64,000 nt of DNA. Source: Haemonchus contortus. Lineage: Eukaryota > Nematoda > Chromadorea > Rhabditida > Trichostrongylidae. The stretch is taken from assembly GCA_000469685.2 (NCBI GenBank), contig LS997567.1:3462663-3526662 (forward strand). The letters are read 5' to 3'. Shown piece by piece: positions 22,270-34,390 of this stretch. The notes beneath the pieces are model-generated. The model did no database searches. It was not told the DNA's origin and was given only the letters and a program-made list of their open reading frames with translations. Made by a program: the position numbers and the translations under genes. Positions within the stretch are counted from its first letter, which is position 1; every line of letters starts with the position of its first letter.

Positions 22270-25110
22270 CCGCTACCAGTATTATTATTATTGCTATTAA
22301 TATCAGGTATTGCCAGGTAATTTCACTCAATTTCTTGGCTACTCGAGTAGTGGCCAGCATGCCAATATGAGTAATAACTGATCACAGTAAAACTTGTCAA
22401 ATGGCTTTACCACAGAGCATGATGACCTTCCTCAAGGAGTACTGGTGAAATGAACCCACAGGGGTTCTTCAGGGCTTTCCTGGTCATAGAAAGGAGTGTT
22501 TTGGCTTGTCTTCTGGCTTGCCTCAGTTCATTCTTGCCTTTCATCTCTCTTTCCTCTTCCCTGTTTTGAATGGAAGGAGTGCAACGTCAGCGATGATCCC
22601 TGGCACTCATAGGCTTGCACAGCTCTGCAGCCCATTACATCATGATGCAGTAAGCTGCAAAGTTGCATACTGTAACTGTAAAAAGTACACTTTAGGCTTA
22701 ACCTATCCAGTACTCGGTATGTCAGTTATGCAGAAGTTTTTAGTAACCAATTTATGTGAGACTTATAGTGCAGTATGTTCTACGAAATGTTTCTTGCATG
22801 ATTTTCAGCCATTCTACGAACAAGTTGTTCCATTACTGCTTACTAACAACTCAACCTTCTCAACGAAGTTCAGACGGATAAAACGTTCAGCTTTATTCAC
22901 TTTTTTGTAATGCGCCGTTCAACTATACGTCTGACCGTGATGGCATTTTGATAACTCAGACAGTAAGTCACCTCCGACGGAAGCAGGAAATGCGTAAATC
23001 GAAGTTTTTTGTAAATGGTACTTGTACTTGCTGAACATACCGTATGAAAAGTGTGGTCTGGCTGATCTGAGCGGAATTAGAAAGGGACAATGGAAATAAG
23101 GTACTATTACGGACTGAGAGAACCCACAAATAGAGCCAGCCATGGGAAAGTGCCCTTCGAGCCTCATCTGCTTGGTGTAAGTAATAGCACCAATGCTCGC
23201 CTTCTGACTCACAACGGTTACTTCCGCTACAGCATGAGCATTTTAAAGGCCCCACGGTGCCTGGAAGACACTTGGCCTCATTCAGTCTTCCCTAAGATGC
23301 TTGAAAACTACGTTGAAGTGGTTGTAGGATGGTGCCACCGGGACATTCGGCTATGTCAAGGAAACCAAAAATGTGGAATTTTTCACTTAGGAAAATTCGG
23401 TCCCTCCCTTTCTTGAAAAATGAGAGAGGGACGAATTTGAGACGAGAGGGAAGGTCTTCTTCAGCGGGAATCCCTCCCAACCCCTAACTATCTCTGTCTT
23501 CCACATCAGGGGGAGGCTTGGCCTTTTTTCCGAAAACACCCCTGTTGAGGACGTCATGGCTATGCTTTTGTGTAGTTTGCGTGATTGTTGTTACTGAATT
23601 ATACCATAAAAATAGGTTCAGGTAATTTACAGGCAATTATTTTTACTGCTAAGCATTCGGGAAACGGCATGGGAACCCCAGGCCTGATTGAATTCCCGCG
23701 ACGCACGCATGACAGTCATTACAGCCCAGGAATGACTCTTAGCTCGGAATCTAGCGGTAAATACTCCCAACTCAATTTCCTCCATGATTTTTTCGCTTTC
23801 GAACCTTTACTTCTTCTAATTATCGAAAAATTGAGCCGTGCAGCATTCCTACTGTTATGTTTCCAGTGAATCTCAAAGCCTTTGCAGTGATCACATCAAC
23901 ATGTCGAGATTACTGTGGCTATAAATTGGTTGACTGAAGAATTTGATACTTTGTATGAGGCAGGGAAGTAAATCGAGTAATGCCACACACAGAGGATATC
24001 CTGTACTGAGATGATTAGAGGGATTGAATATGCTGGCTCAACGAAAACACATGGCGAAGCTCAACGATTTCCCTATTGGTGAGTCATCGCTTTAACCAAT
24101 TAGGTGTCCGCCCGGGCTCATCAATCCCCGTCCTCAGTTTGCAACGCTTCCAGCGCTTCTAGGAAGCTTATCCATTCCTGGAACATCTTCTATTCGTTTT
24201 TCGATCCTCAACTAAGCCCAGAGCAATCAAAAGAAGTCCTGAATGCGCCCATGAAACAATTATCCCATCGATGGGGCTTCAGGGGCTCCCACCGACTTCC
24301 CCATTCGATCTGTTCAACTCAAGAGGTACTGCAAGTCAGAGAGCTTTGAGAATGAGCTTTTTGCTTCTTTTTTCCTTGAAGCCTGCAGAGAAGCTCTAGA
24401 AACTCCTACTAAGGCTTACCTGCTCAATTTCCACCGATTCAGGTTGTACTGGTTATAGGCCTGTAATAGCAAATGTATCTAGTTCCAGTAATTGTAAGTA
24501 AGCCCTACTTGCAGAAACTGCTACTGAATTTAACGCCTATTACCCGAGAATAATACAAGCTCGTCAGCGGCCCACCCTGTTGCGTCAGTGGTTTTCTTAT
24601 AGACCTACAGGAACGCGCTGGACCTCCTTGATGTCAGATGACGCTCTCCGTCCCCTTTCTGTTTCATATTCCTCCAATATTTCATATGATTAATCAATTC
24701 TCGTTGTTTACTCTTCACAGAGTGAGCTGGATGTAAATATTGCGTGATAGAGAACGGTTATACTACTCTGGAAGGATCCAATACTTGGTGATAAGTAAGG
24801 TTCTACCCTCAAGGAATAGCCAAGTTCTTCGTTAAGGTCATCCCTTATACTATTAGGGCATTTCTAGAATTCATTCGATCTGGACAACAAGAAATCCTTC
24901 AGAATCTTGTGCTGAAGTCGTTGATTGCTTTTCTACTGCTAGAACTTGCCCCGGGGCTCCTATTTCGTTCCAGTCACTTCGTTGTGTCACGAGCTTAGCT
25001 GCCCGTGCACATGGGATACCAGAGATTCTAGGCGAAAAATACAGCTTACAACCTTCCTTTAAGATTTACATTTAGATTTCTACAGTACTTGAACTTATAA
25101 AGGATAAAGG
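22270..25110. other. intergenic, no gene recognised
   Basis: The longest open frame (plus 22506-22910, 134 codons) has no recognisable domain and no supporting splice structure. No RNA gene seen. Confidence 0.35.
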
Positions 25111-25111
25111 A

Positions 25112-25376
25112 GTCTTCGGACGTTGATCAATCCCGTCTAAGGGGTGCGCCCCGCATTTGACTTCCATTCAGAATCGTGGTGGCGTATCCGATGCGTAGGG
25201 GGCCTCTAGAATGACTTAAAGTGGTCAGTAGATATTTGAGTCAGTACTTTTATCCTCCCAGACGAGTGTTTTACCAATTAACCGACCCGTAGAATCGAAT
25301 ACTTGGTTGGCCTAGGCGGATGCCAACCCAGGATTCGAACCCGTGACAGTGCATGTAAGGTAGTGCGCCACCTGAA
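25112..25376 (-). repeat. SINE-A copy with a well preserved B-box
   Basis: Reverse-strand copy. The window strand shows 'gatcaatcccgtctaaggggtgcgccccgcatttgacttcc', 'ttttatcctcccagacgag' and 'ggttggcctaggcggatgcc'. It ends in 'aggattcgaacccgtgac', whose complement GGTTCGAATCC is a textbook RNA polymerase III B-box. Confidence 0.75.
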
Positions 25377-27290
25377 ACTATCTTTTTTTTACAACATTGT
25401 TTACTGTAATCTAAAAGTTAGGTGTTTGTTTGTTTGTTTTTTGTGTTTTGTGTTGTTTGTTTGTTTTCTTTAGCTTACCGCTCCATTATCTAGGAAATAT
25501 CAAGGACAGTAGCTACGACTTTAGCTAGGATGAAGTCTGGAGCCATTATGAAGTCTGATGAAGACAGTATTCCTACCCTTTGTAGTTGCGATCGTTGCAA
25601 AGCGCCTCTAGAAAAGTTTTTCAGACTTTAAAACTTTTTTTTACCAACTCTCATTCACTTATGACTGTGAGATGCTGTAAAATAGAGGTGGCGGGCTTTG
25701 TGGCAAAATTCCCACGGTCGCAGCCACCCGCGCGGCAATGGCAATTACCGTAACCAACCACTGGGAATTCAAAACTAACTTTTGCTGATCCAACACCGGG
25801 CAGGTGTGGCAAGCGCGGCACATCGTTCGGGTACATGATCCCACCCTGACCTGAAACCAGCTGGAGCTTGTGACTCCTGGGCCTCGTTTCGCTGGATGTT
25901 GCTATAGAACGAAGCCGGCTAGACGAGCCAGGTGCAGCTTGGGGCTTCAGCTTTCTCGGATGGTAATGGATGAAACCTGAAAGTGTAATATGTGTGGGAG
26001 TCCTCATCAGCTGACAAGGATGGAAGTGCACTTCCGTTAGTGAGAAGGTCTCCATCCTCTCCTATTTCGCGTCCCTTACCCAAACCTACACTACCATCTC
26101 CATAGTTTAACTGAGGCTGGGCCTAGATATCCAGTATATGCTGCAACTACGGCAATAGTGGGTCTACAACCCCTAATTGCCTTGGGTGGTGGTCCTGTTG
26201 TGTGTACAGGTAGTGGGAAGAATAGGTGTTTGGAGGTAGAAATACATAGTTCCGTCCCCTTTCATTGCCGGATTGCTCTCTTTCATGGTTGACAATTGCT
26301 TCAAAAAAGGATTGCTCAGTCCCTACGGCTTTGTAATTCTTTTAAGTATTGCCCTTTATAAGGTCAGGATTGTATTCATGAGTATCAATACTACATTTGG
26401 CCATTCGAGTAATCCGTTTTCCTTAATCTAACGAACTTGAACTTTTTCAAAGAATTTCTTTCTTGAATGAAGTCGTAAAGAACCGCCGGATGTGTTTTCC
26501 ATTTTCTCTTCTTTGATAGTTTCTTTTAGGCCCATATTTGGGTTGATTATGCCCATATGGAGACTATATTAGAAAAAGTTCTATTACTGCCATTTACTCG
26601 ACTAGGGCGATCCTACAAACTCATCGAGAATGTATCCGTTCTGCGGATGTACCGGGAATTCATTTAGGCACAACTCTTATTAGCACAAATATATCTACTT
26701 CCTCGAGATATTTATTAATTCCTTTGAAAAAATTAAAATTGTTTTCAGGAACTAGCGCAAATTCCTATGATAATATAAAAACAGTTTTCAACACGTGCCA
26801 AGTAAGCATTGGCCGTCTGCCTAGTTGGATGCGATCCACATATAGATATACAGTAATTTTGTGAAAAATGGTTAGGTAAATAACATAGCCCATAGGCGTT
26901 TGTGCCCTGATAGAAGCCCGTTGGGACCACGCTGAGGAAAGCGTTTACTTGAAAAATATCCGGGATTACCTCTCAAAACTGGTACTAGTATGCACACACT
27001 AATACTTGTATTCATATCGGACGTGAGGGCACGTACTAGAAGGGGACACCAGCTACGGGCAAACGTCTACGTCATGATTCTGAATCAGGGACGTCAAAGT
27101 GCACCATCCAAAGCCTTTCATGGATTCTCTTGTATTGCCTGTAGCTGTTCCAGAGTCATACGGCGACTAGTAACTAAAAGGGCACTGTCTCGGATTTTTT
27201 TCTCTGGATCCTTCTTCTTGTGACCGTTTTTCTACAGCTCCGGCTTATCGACCTAGGTCTGATGCTGGTAACACCGGGTATTGGGAAAGA

Positions 27291-27303
27291 GGGGGGGGGG
27301 GGG
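27291..27303. repeat. poly-G tract (13 G)
   Basis: An uninterrupted G run able to form a G-quadruplex. It belongs to the set of C/G homopolymers in this window. Confidence 0.9.
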
Positions 27304-27404
27304 TAACAAAACTCTCAGAAGTTCGGAATGGCGACCGATTGCATGGTTCATAATGAAACTAATTCCATAACCGATAACGATCGTAATAACAACAGGGCGT
27401 TATA

Positions 27405-27540
27405 GCGATCTCCATCCTTATTACGCCCCGTCTAGGCCTTTTCTCGGCCCGGCAACAGCTCATGCACTATTCTTGGGGGCCACAGATTCATTCTAGCGGG
27501 AGATTTCAGAAACCATTTTTATCGTTAACTGCACTTCTAA
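27405..27540. repeat. relic of the TTAA-element family
   Basis: Shares 'ccttattacgccccgtct', 'ccacagattcattctag' and 'cagaaaccatttttatcgttaactgca' with the copy at 15405-15545, same order and orientation. The end is a degraded version of the family terminal motif. Confidence 0.5.
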
Positions 27541-28019
27541 TGCTTTATTTTTCTGAAAGATTCCATTACTTTGTAAATGAAGTTGTATCAAAGTTGTGGG
27601 AGCCATACTAGCTAGAAGCTTTTACAAGGAATAGATCCTTGATCCCGGCAGTTTTAGCTAGCAGACAATTGAGCCTGAGTCGACCATCCTGTTTACTCTT
27701 TCTTCTTCTATTGCCAATTAGAAAGAGTACTTCTTTACGGTTTTTAATTTGCGATTCTTTTGAAAACACCGATATCTTCTAGGCCTTGTACATCAGCCTT
27801 CTCAGCTAGATTCCCATACCGCAAGTTCTCTCCTCCATGAGACGCTCTGGTTTCTCACGATACTTTGGATCTTGAGCTATGAAACTTAAGGTGTACTTTC
27901 TGTGAGCCTTGGGTAACTCCTAGTGAATAGAGCACAAATGGCGGTGTCGCATCGCCCACGAGCCTGATTAACGTCGAGAACTTTGGCCTCTATCCTTTCA
28001 TCTCGATGACCACAGATTT

Positions 28020-28490
28020 CTAAGCCTCCAAGACATCAACCGCAGGCAGGCCTTCTGCTGTCTTGAACAGCCATCCTAAATTACCAGTAGTCTTGTTTGA
28101 CTTAATTTTTTCGCTGTAGTGATCTGAGAGTCTACGGACTCCTCGCAGACGTTCAGCTCCAACAAGTTCATCAAAAAAAGAGGGAGGAAGGTCGGAGTTG
28201 ATATCGTCCCTCCTCGTATAAGCCAAGCACTCGACGATGACTCCTGAAAAATGACTCTGATGGATCTGCAGAAACCAGTGAGGGATCTCCATAACATCTC
28301 GAAACCCTGGCATTGAGTAAGTCTGTTTGCGAGTTAAGTGAGAGCCACCCAAGACATGGACAGGAATCGATCCGGTGACAGAATGAAGCCGGATGCATCG
28401 ACTCCAGCCAAAGAGCTGTCCACTCCTCCATAGTTTATGATATGTATTAGCAGGTATCTCGCAAAACTGGTCATTTCTTCCAAACATCAT
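28020..28490 (-). other. unassigned 156-codon open frame
   Basis: Open from ATG at 28490 to TAG at 28020 on the minus strand. I do not recognise the product: no membrane segment, no clear motif. About 800 nt upstream on the same strand (29193-29287) another short coding-looking stretch reads DVEERAKQWGDTITAEIL, so both could be pieces of a decayed retroelement. A chance ORF remains possible. Confidence 0.2.
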
Positions 28491-28545
28491 ATTTGTACCA
28501 GTACTAGTAAGGCCCTAACTATTCAATAATACCATTTTTAGGGGA

Positions 28546-28822
28546 GGGCGTATTGTAGTGACTAGTGGCGCACTATCTCACACGCATGGTCACGGGTTTG
28601 AATCCCGGATCAATATTCGCTTAAGCCAACCAAGTCCTCCTTCCCTCCGGGGTCGCTTAACTGACCAGATTGGTCTGGGAGGATAAAAGCACTGACGGGT
28701 ACATCGGCTGGCTACCGTTAGTCATTGTAAAGGCCACATACGCATCCAATACGCCACTACGATTCTGAATGGAAGTCGAATGCGTGGTGCATCCCTCAGA
28801 CGGGATTGATTAACGCCCTAGA
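28546..28822 (+). repeat. SINE-A copy, near full length
   Basis: Begins 'gtagtgactagtggcgcactatctcacacgcatgg', then a B-box-like GGTTTGAATCCC, the body 'ccaagtcctccttccctccggggtcgc', 'tctgggaggataaaagcactgac' and the tail 'gattctgaatggaagtcgaatgcgtggtgcatccctcagacgggattgatt'. It is the best plus-strand reference copy in the window. Confidence 0.75.
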
Positions 28823-28829
28823 CTTTAAG

Positions 28830-31800
28830 ACAACACTATTTTCATTCCGAATCTGGTCAAATCTCTGTAAGATCTTCTCATAGCAACCGATTTCAATTCC
28901 TGCGCTTCAGAACTTATGTTAATGAAAGCTGATGGTGGTAGTGACCACCTGGATGTGGCCGGCTACTCGAACTAGCCGAAGCAAGCTTTATTGATTTTTT
29001 TAGCCTCGCTTTGACCAGCATCCCTGGCTATTTACACTTTGAGTGGACCAAAACTAAACTGATTCCTTCTATCATGAGGCAACGAAGCAAAGCCTCACAT
29101 AACTCGTGGTGTTGTGAATCTTTCATAAGGATATCCAACTCTCATAGCAGATTAGACCACCCACTTGGATAACGCTTGAGCGAATAGGTGCAAAGATTCG
29201 TTGGCTCTGCAAATTATTCATTTCGGCTAGGATTTCCGCAGTAATCGTATCACCCCACTGCTTTGCACGCTCTTCGACATCCCAAGCCTAGCAACTCAGA
29301 ATTGTCCTTCTCCCAGTTGGTTCTCAGCTTCCACCCTTTGTCAGCTGTACTTGTATTTATTTCTCTTGTGAGTAATTTTTATGCGGGTATACAACATTCA
29401 GACATCGAATTTTGATGGTCCCAAAGATTATTTTGATACTTGGCGCATCCGGGGACTGACTGAGGTGGATCCACGTTCTTCCTGATTGAATCAAGTGGTC
29501 TCAAGTGGTCTCAAGAGGTTGGAACCAGGAAGTAGACACCTTCTCATGAATATACATCACCAGGATGGCTCACATGCTTCCTGTTGGTAATTTCTTGAGG
29601 ACCACTAAGTTCCCAGTTGAAGTAGTACGAAGTGATGTCCATCGGTTTACTTACTACTCACCTGCGGTTACTATACTACGTTAATGGTCGTCAGTGGGTT
29701 TAGTTTAGGCCCTCAGTTTGTACACAACGTTGCTTACTTAGGTTCAGCGAATTTTCCCAATACCTCTGAAATTGTATATAGTAAACTTTCCACATTTCAT
29801 GGAAGATTGTTGTAAGTGGTGGTTCATGGAGCTGGAACAGGCATCATAATGAGATGAAGAATGTAATGTGATGCTTGTAAGGTGCTGGTCTCACTTTGGA
29901 GCTGGAAAGTTCGAAGCCTGAAGGCCGAGGTCAAACCGTTAGGGCCTACTAGGCCGTAGTAGAAGCGGGAAAACTCATTTGATTAGTCCGTTTGATCAAA
30001 TCACTGCAGATTTGATTCTAATGTGGAAGTGGGAGAGCCATGAACACTCAAGACATCAAGTCAAATTGTAAATAAAAAACAGAAAAACAAGTTGTACCAA
30101 ATTGTTTTTCAATTAAAAAACAGGCGGATGATAGCCTTGAAAGAAAAAAAATAACAGTGTGGTAACCTATATATGAGCGCTTGTTCATGATGTCCCTCTG
30201 TCAGTCCTCTTCCCCTATTTATTTGCGCGTGGTTGTTCCTGGTTGCGAGTAGGAGCGGTCGCGCGCCGAGTATGGCCACAACTTAGCCTCTGCTGAAAAC
30301 TAACAAAAAAAGTTATTGGATGGTTGTGATGAATTTTGTACTGGTGTAATGCTGTGGTGATTAGATGGGCTAACTTAGTTGCAAGACTCAACTGTGCCTT
30401 TTTTAAGGAAGTTTTTGTTCAACGGGTATATGCTCTCTTGAAAGTTACCCACTTCTACTACGACTAGCACATCCAGAGATAAAAGTCGCAAAAATCGTTC
30501 CAAAAAACTTGTTGAGATAAGTTTTCTGAGAACCAGTAAGTGCTGAAGAAATATCCCTAGTTTAATTTTCAGTTTTTTTGGGTTTTTTCTTCATAAACTC
30601 ATTACCTCTATTCCTAGGATCAGTTGATTTTAGCACAACTTCTTGTCCCGATCAAGCAAAGTAATGACTCTGAATTTTCTGACCTAATCTACTTAATTCA
30701 AACACATCCTGTAGAAAAAAACTTGGCTTCTACAACTTGGGTTGAGTAGGCTCTCTGGTAGTGAAAATTCCATTAGTCCAGATGGAAGGGTTGTTGATTG
30801 TGAGTAGGCCACACATTCACTCACGCAGATCCTTCTAGAACGTTCCCATGTCCGAATTCTTTTCCGTTTTTTAATGAATTGTATTTGTAAATGTGAAATA
30901 TCATATTCACTGCAATTATTCCCACCTGAACAGGTGGTGGATCTTGGGACAACCTGAATAGGTAGGTGTTGGGAGTTAAAAGCGCTTCGTCATCTCTGTA
31001 GTTTAACAGGAACGTTAGCTTCGGAGTTCACCAGTCTTCAAGCCCAAAGTTTCACCACCAAAGGCTGCTTCGAAAAGTCAATACTTTTGCGACATTATGA
31101 CCAGCTTTTTTTGTAAAGCTACTTTTAAATTCAGGGATGTCATTATAAATTAACTGAGGAACCTGTTAAGCCTCTAGACTTGTAATGGATGAAACCTGCC
31201 CGTTTATTTTCTCCTAACCACCCTATGTCCGTCTATCTGAAACTACATAGGTGGCCCAACTTTTAGCAATTGTCGTTGGCAGTGAGGAGTTTCGACTTTT
31301 TGAGAAACAATTTTCATACTGCACCGGAAGCATGTTTTTTGCCGTCTGCATTGTGTAGGCAATTCAGTTCAGGAATCGAGCAATTAAAAGTTGCATTGAA
31401 GTAATTGTAAATCAAAAAGTGAGTGGGAATATAGTCATAGCGTCAACAGACCAGAAAGCACATAGCCACCAAACCAGAAAACATAAGTCGACGACCTTGA
31501 GGCGATGCTTCTGGTACTCCTTAATCTTGGCTGGAATACATTCGAGAGTAAGTACTTCGTTTAGAAAAAAGTCAAAAATCCGGTCAGGAACCTCTTCCGA
31601 CTTTCGTACTGGTGTGTGAAGCTATTATCGAAGGATATATCAATGAGGGTCGCCATCTTCCACACTACAAAAGCATTACTATGTAGTTATTTACTGTCGA
31701 GTCGCTCCTGTCCACCTTATGGTATTCGCTGCCATATGTAGTATCCACAAGATTCGCAGGTCCTGAGTTCGGTCATATTCTGGAAATATTTCAGAGGGGC

Positions 31801-31843
31801 TAGTTTTGTTTTTCTTCATTCTATGGCTCCAGCAATGAGTTAA
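28830..31843. other. intergenic, no gene recognised
   Basis: A short tandem 'tcaagtggtc' repeat lies near 29493-29515. A coding-looking minus stretch at 29193-29287 may be retroelement debris. Nothing else I can support. Confidence 0.35.
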
Positions 31844-31844
31844 G

Positions 31845-32105
31845 TAACGTAGTGGCAAGTGGCGCAATATCAAGCATACATGGTCCGGGGATCAAAGCCG
31901 GGTACATATCCTTCAAAGCCGACCAATCTTCCATCCATCTGAGTCCGTAGGTATCACTCGACTGGGAGAGTAGAAGCAGTGACCTGGACATCAACTAGCC
32001 ACCACGCCACCACAGGTCATTATATAGGCTAGGTATGCATTCATCGTGCCACTACAATTCTAGGCGAAAGCCGAATGCACGGCGCATCCCAAAAAGGAAT
32101 TACCC
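31845..32105 (+). repeat. SINE-A copy, diverged
   Basis: Starts 'gtagtggcaagtggcgcaatatcaagcatacatgg', has a decayed B-box ('ggggatcaaagcc'), 'actgggagagtagaagcagtgac' and the tail 'aattctaggcgaaagccgaatgcacggcgcatccc'. Confidence 0.65.
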
Positions 32106-32106
32106 T

Positions 32107-33922
32107 CCCTCCTTCCTTACAGTCCTTATCCTTCCTTGTTATCCTTATTATTATCTGGAATTTCACAATTCCGCTTTGGAGACTCTAGGAATATTGTCGC
32201 GTGCAAATAAATATTTGTAAAAAAGGCAGAAATATAATTCATAAATTAAATTATCTCATTAATGAGCATAAATGGATAGGCTCTCTGTCATTCCATGTAA
32301 AGCGATGCCCTGTCACTTAACTGAGTTCATTCATCCTTCTATTACTTCCTCAGTCTTTTCTCCGCCCCTCAACTTGTCCAGGCTGGCCGCCCTCCTATTT
32401 AGGTATAGTCGGTTGTCTGGATCGCCTTAATTTTTCACAAGTTCTCAGAAGTAACACGCAAACACTCCTAGATTCACTACTGAGCTTTAGGCATTACTCA
32501 AAGTTCAATTCCCAAGTAATAATGTAGTTATTAAAGTAGAAAATTAATTCCCTGTGAGGTCTTAATCCTCTACTTTGCCTAATGGATCTTCTTATGCTCA
32601 ATAAGCTTTTCATTATCTATCACCCAACTTAAGTGCTTCAGACAAGGGTCCAAAGGACCCTCTGAATTACTTTCTTGAAAATAAGTTACCAGTACATTAT
32701 ACAGCTTATTATCCCTCTCCATCATTGCCCATTTCCACTGCCTCTCGTTTTTTCTTTCTCTCTGTGCTGTATGCTTTATTTTGTCGGGGGCTGCTCGTGT
32801 TTTTTGTTGTCCATGCCACTTTTCCCCTCCACTTGACGGTCCACAATCATGACAGCAACCCCAAGCTCCCCCCCCCCCCTTCTCCTGAATCTTTCGGCTC
32901 CTTCGGCTGACTAACTAAGCTTATTAAATTTATGTGACGGACGACGGCTTTTTATACTTTCCGTACCGACTGAACCCTTTCGGCCGTCATGTGAATACTA
33001 AGTGAATCGACCTTCGAGATCTCTTCCTTCCTTTCATTTTTTTCTTTCTTGTCAGTCAGAACTGATTGGTCTTGTGAGAGCAAATTTAATTTTGGATTGG
33101 AAACTCGGTTTATTTATGGCATTATGAAAGTAAATATTTAAAAAATCTTGTGTAACTGACCTTTTAAGCCGGTCACTTGAGCTCCGAGTTTATACTTATG
33201 TATGTGGTGGAGGCGTTCTTTGATTCCAATTTTCCCAGATGATTCTAAATTTGGCCTCTTCAGTGTCTCATATTTCTTTGCTCTTCTGCTTTTCCCAAGC
33301 CCTTGATGGTAAAATGAATCTGTCTTTGTTCTGCTGCCAAAAATAGTCTGGTAAGGAAGTTGCTGTTCAAAGGGGCTATTCTCCTCATTGAACTCCGGGG
33401 ATCAGCCTTGAGTTCATTTTGGGGCTCAGAGCAACGCTCAGCTAGTAATCCGTTTGCTTTCCATCCCAAATAAGCGTGATAAAGAAAAAAATTGGAAAGG
33501 GATCTCAGTTTAGACGAGTTAGTGGCGTATGGCGCCGTGGCCGCAAACTCGATCGAGGGATGAAGTCCACAATGAGTAGACCCCGCCCAACCCAAATGAA
33601 CTCCCCATACTTTCAGGAAAGGGGGCTAAATGGTGGGTGGATAGAACTCCTGGCCTGCATTTTGGTCAGCTCTGAAGATCTTGGTTAAACCCGGTAGGCA
33701 TTCAAACGCCAGTTGGATTTTCAGAGGGACCCTGAGACAGGGAGCGCGTGAAAGAAGAGACCAACAGACAAAAGACGGCCTGTTTGTTATTTACTGTTAT
33801 CATCTATCATCAACTGTTCAAGTCAAAAATAAACATTTATAAATAGCCTATTGTAAACATCACGGGATCTGAAAAGTTATGATAAAGTTACTAGGAGTTT
33901 CGACTCGGAAAGGATAAAGGGC
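32107..33922. other. intergenic, pyrimidine-rich in part
   Basis: Contains a C12 tract at 32868-32879 and T/C-rich segments (32330-33060). The minus frame 33260-33595 (111 codons) has no recognisable domain. Confidence 0.35.
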
Positions 33923-34011
33923 ATGGCGTCTGGAAAGCGAAAGTACGAATTGGAGTTTCGTCTGACACCGGGAGTTTTGTATTTATTGGATCATTCCGGT
34001 GGGATTAATAA
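33923..34011 (+). other. candidate short first exon of unknown gene
   Basis: ATG opens 29 codons reading MASGKRKYELEFRLTPG and onward, followed by a strong GTGAGT donor after two bases of the next codon (phase 2). No downstream exon in matching phase could be found; joining it to the receptor exon at 34391 gives a short out-of-frame tail. It could be a 5' leader with an upstream ORF for the receptor gene, or chance. Confidence 0.25.
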
Positions 34012-34390
34012 GTGAGTACTAAATATGGGAAACATTTGTTAGCCTACTGGAGCAATCAAACTACAAAGTAAAAGCCTGAGGGGCGTGTCTGCAAGTCTAA
34101 TGCTCCCGTTGTTTCTGCAACGAAGTCGTTTGAGAGCGAGTCCGATATGACAGCTTGAATCTTGTTTACCTCTCGTCTTCATTTCCCTGGACGCTCGGCC
34201 TGGATCATCTGGCGCATTCCTTGATCTGTGCTCTTCATATCCTCCCCTACTTCCTCTTGTCACAGTTTATGTCGAAAGAATCACGCTCAATCGGAAATTT
34301 GACTTTGTCTTTCATTGCTTTTTCCAGAGTTATTACCGACTAACTTCGGATTTATCTTATCAATTTACCTCTGAAAATTACTTGTTACAG

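Larger units (their letters stand above)
25380..28545. other. intergenic with repeats, no confirmed gene
   Basis: Contains GT-rich low complexity (about 25420-25470), a 134-codon unassigned minus frame at 25651-26055, a G13 tract at 27291-27303, a transposon relic at 27405-27540 and an unassigned 156-codon minus frame at 28020-28490. None of the frames is a recognisable protein. Confidence 0.35.

Noticed and set aside
25651..26055. 134-codon minus-strand gene
   Set aside because: No recognisable domain, no splice context, uneven composition; treated as a chance or repeat-derived frame.
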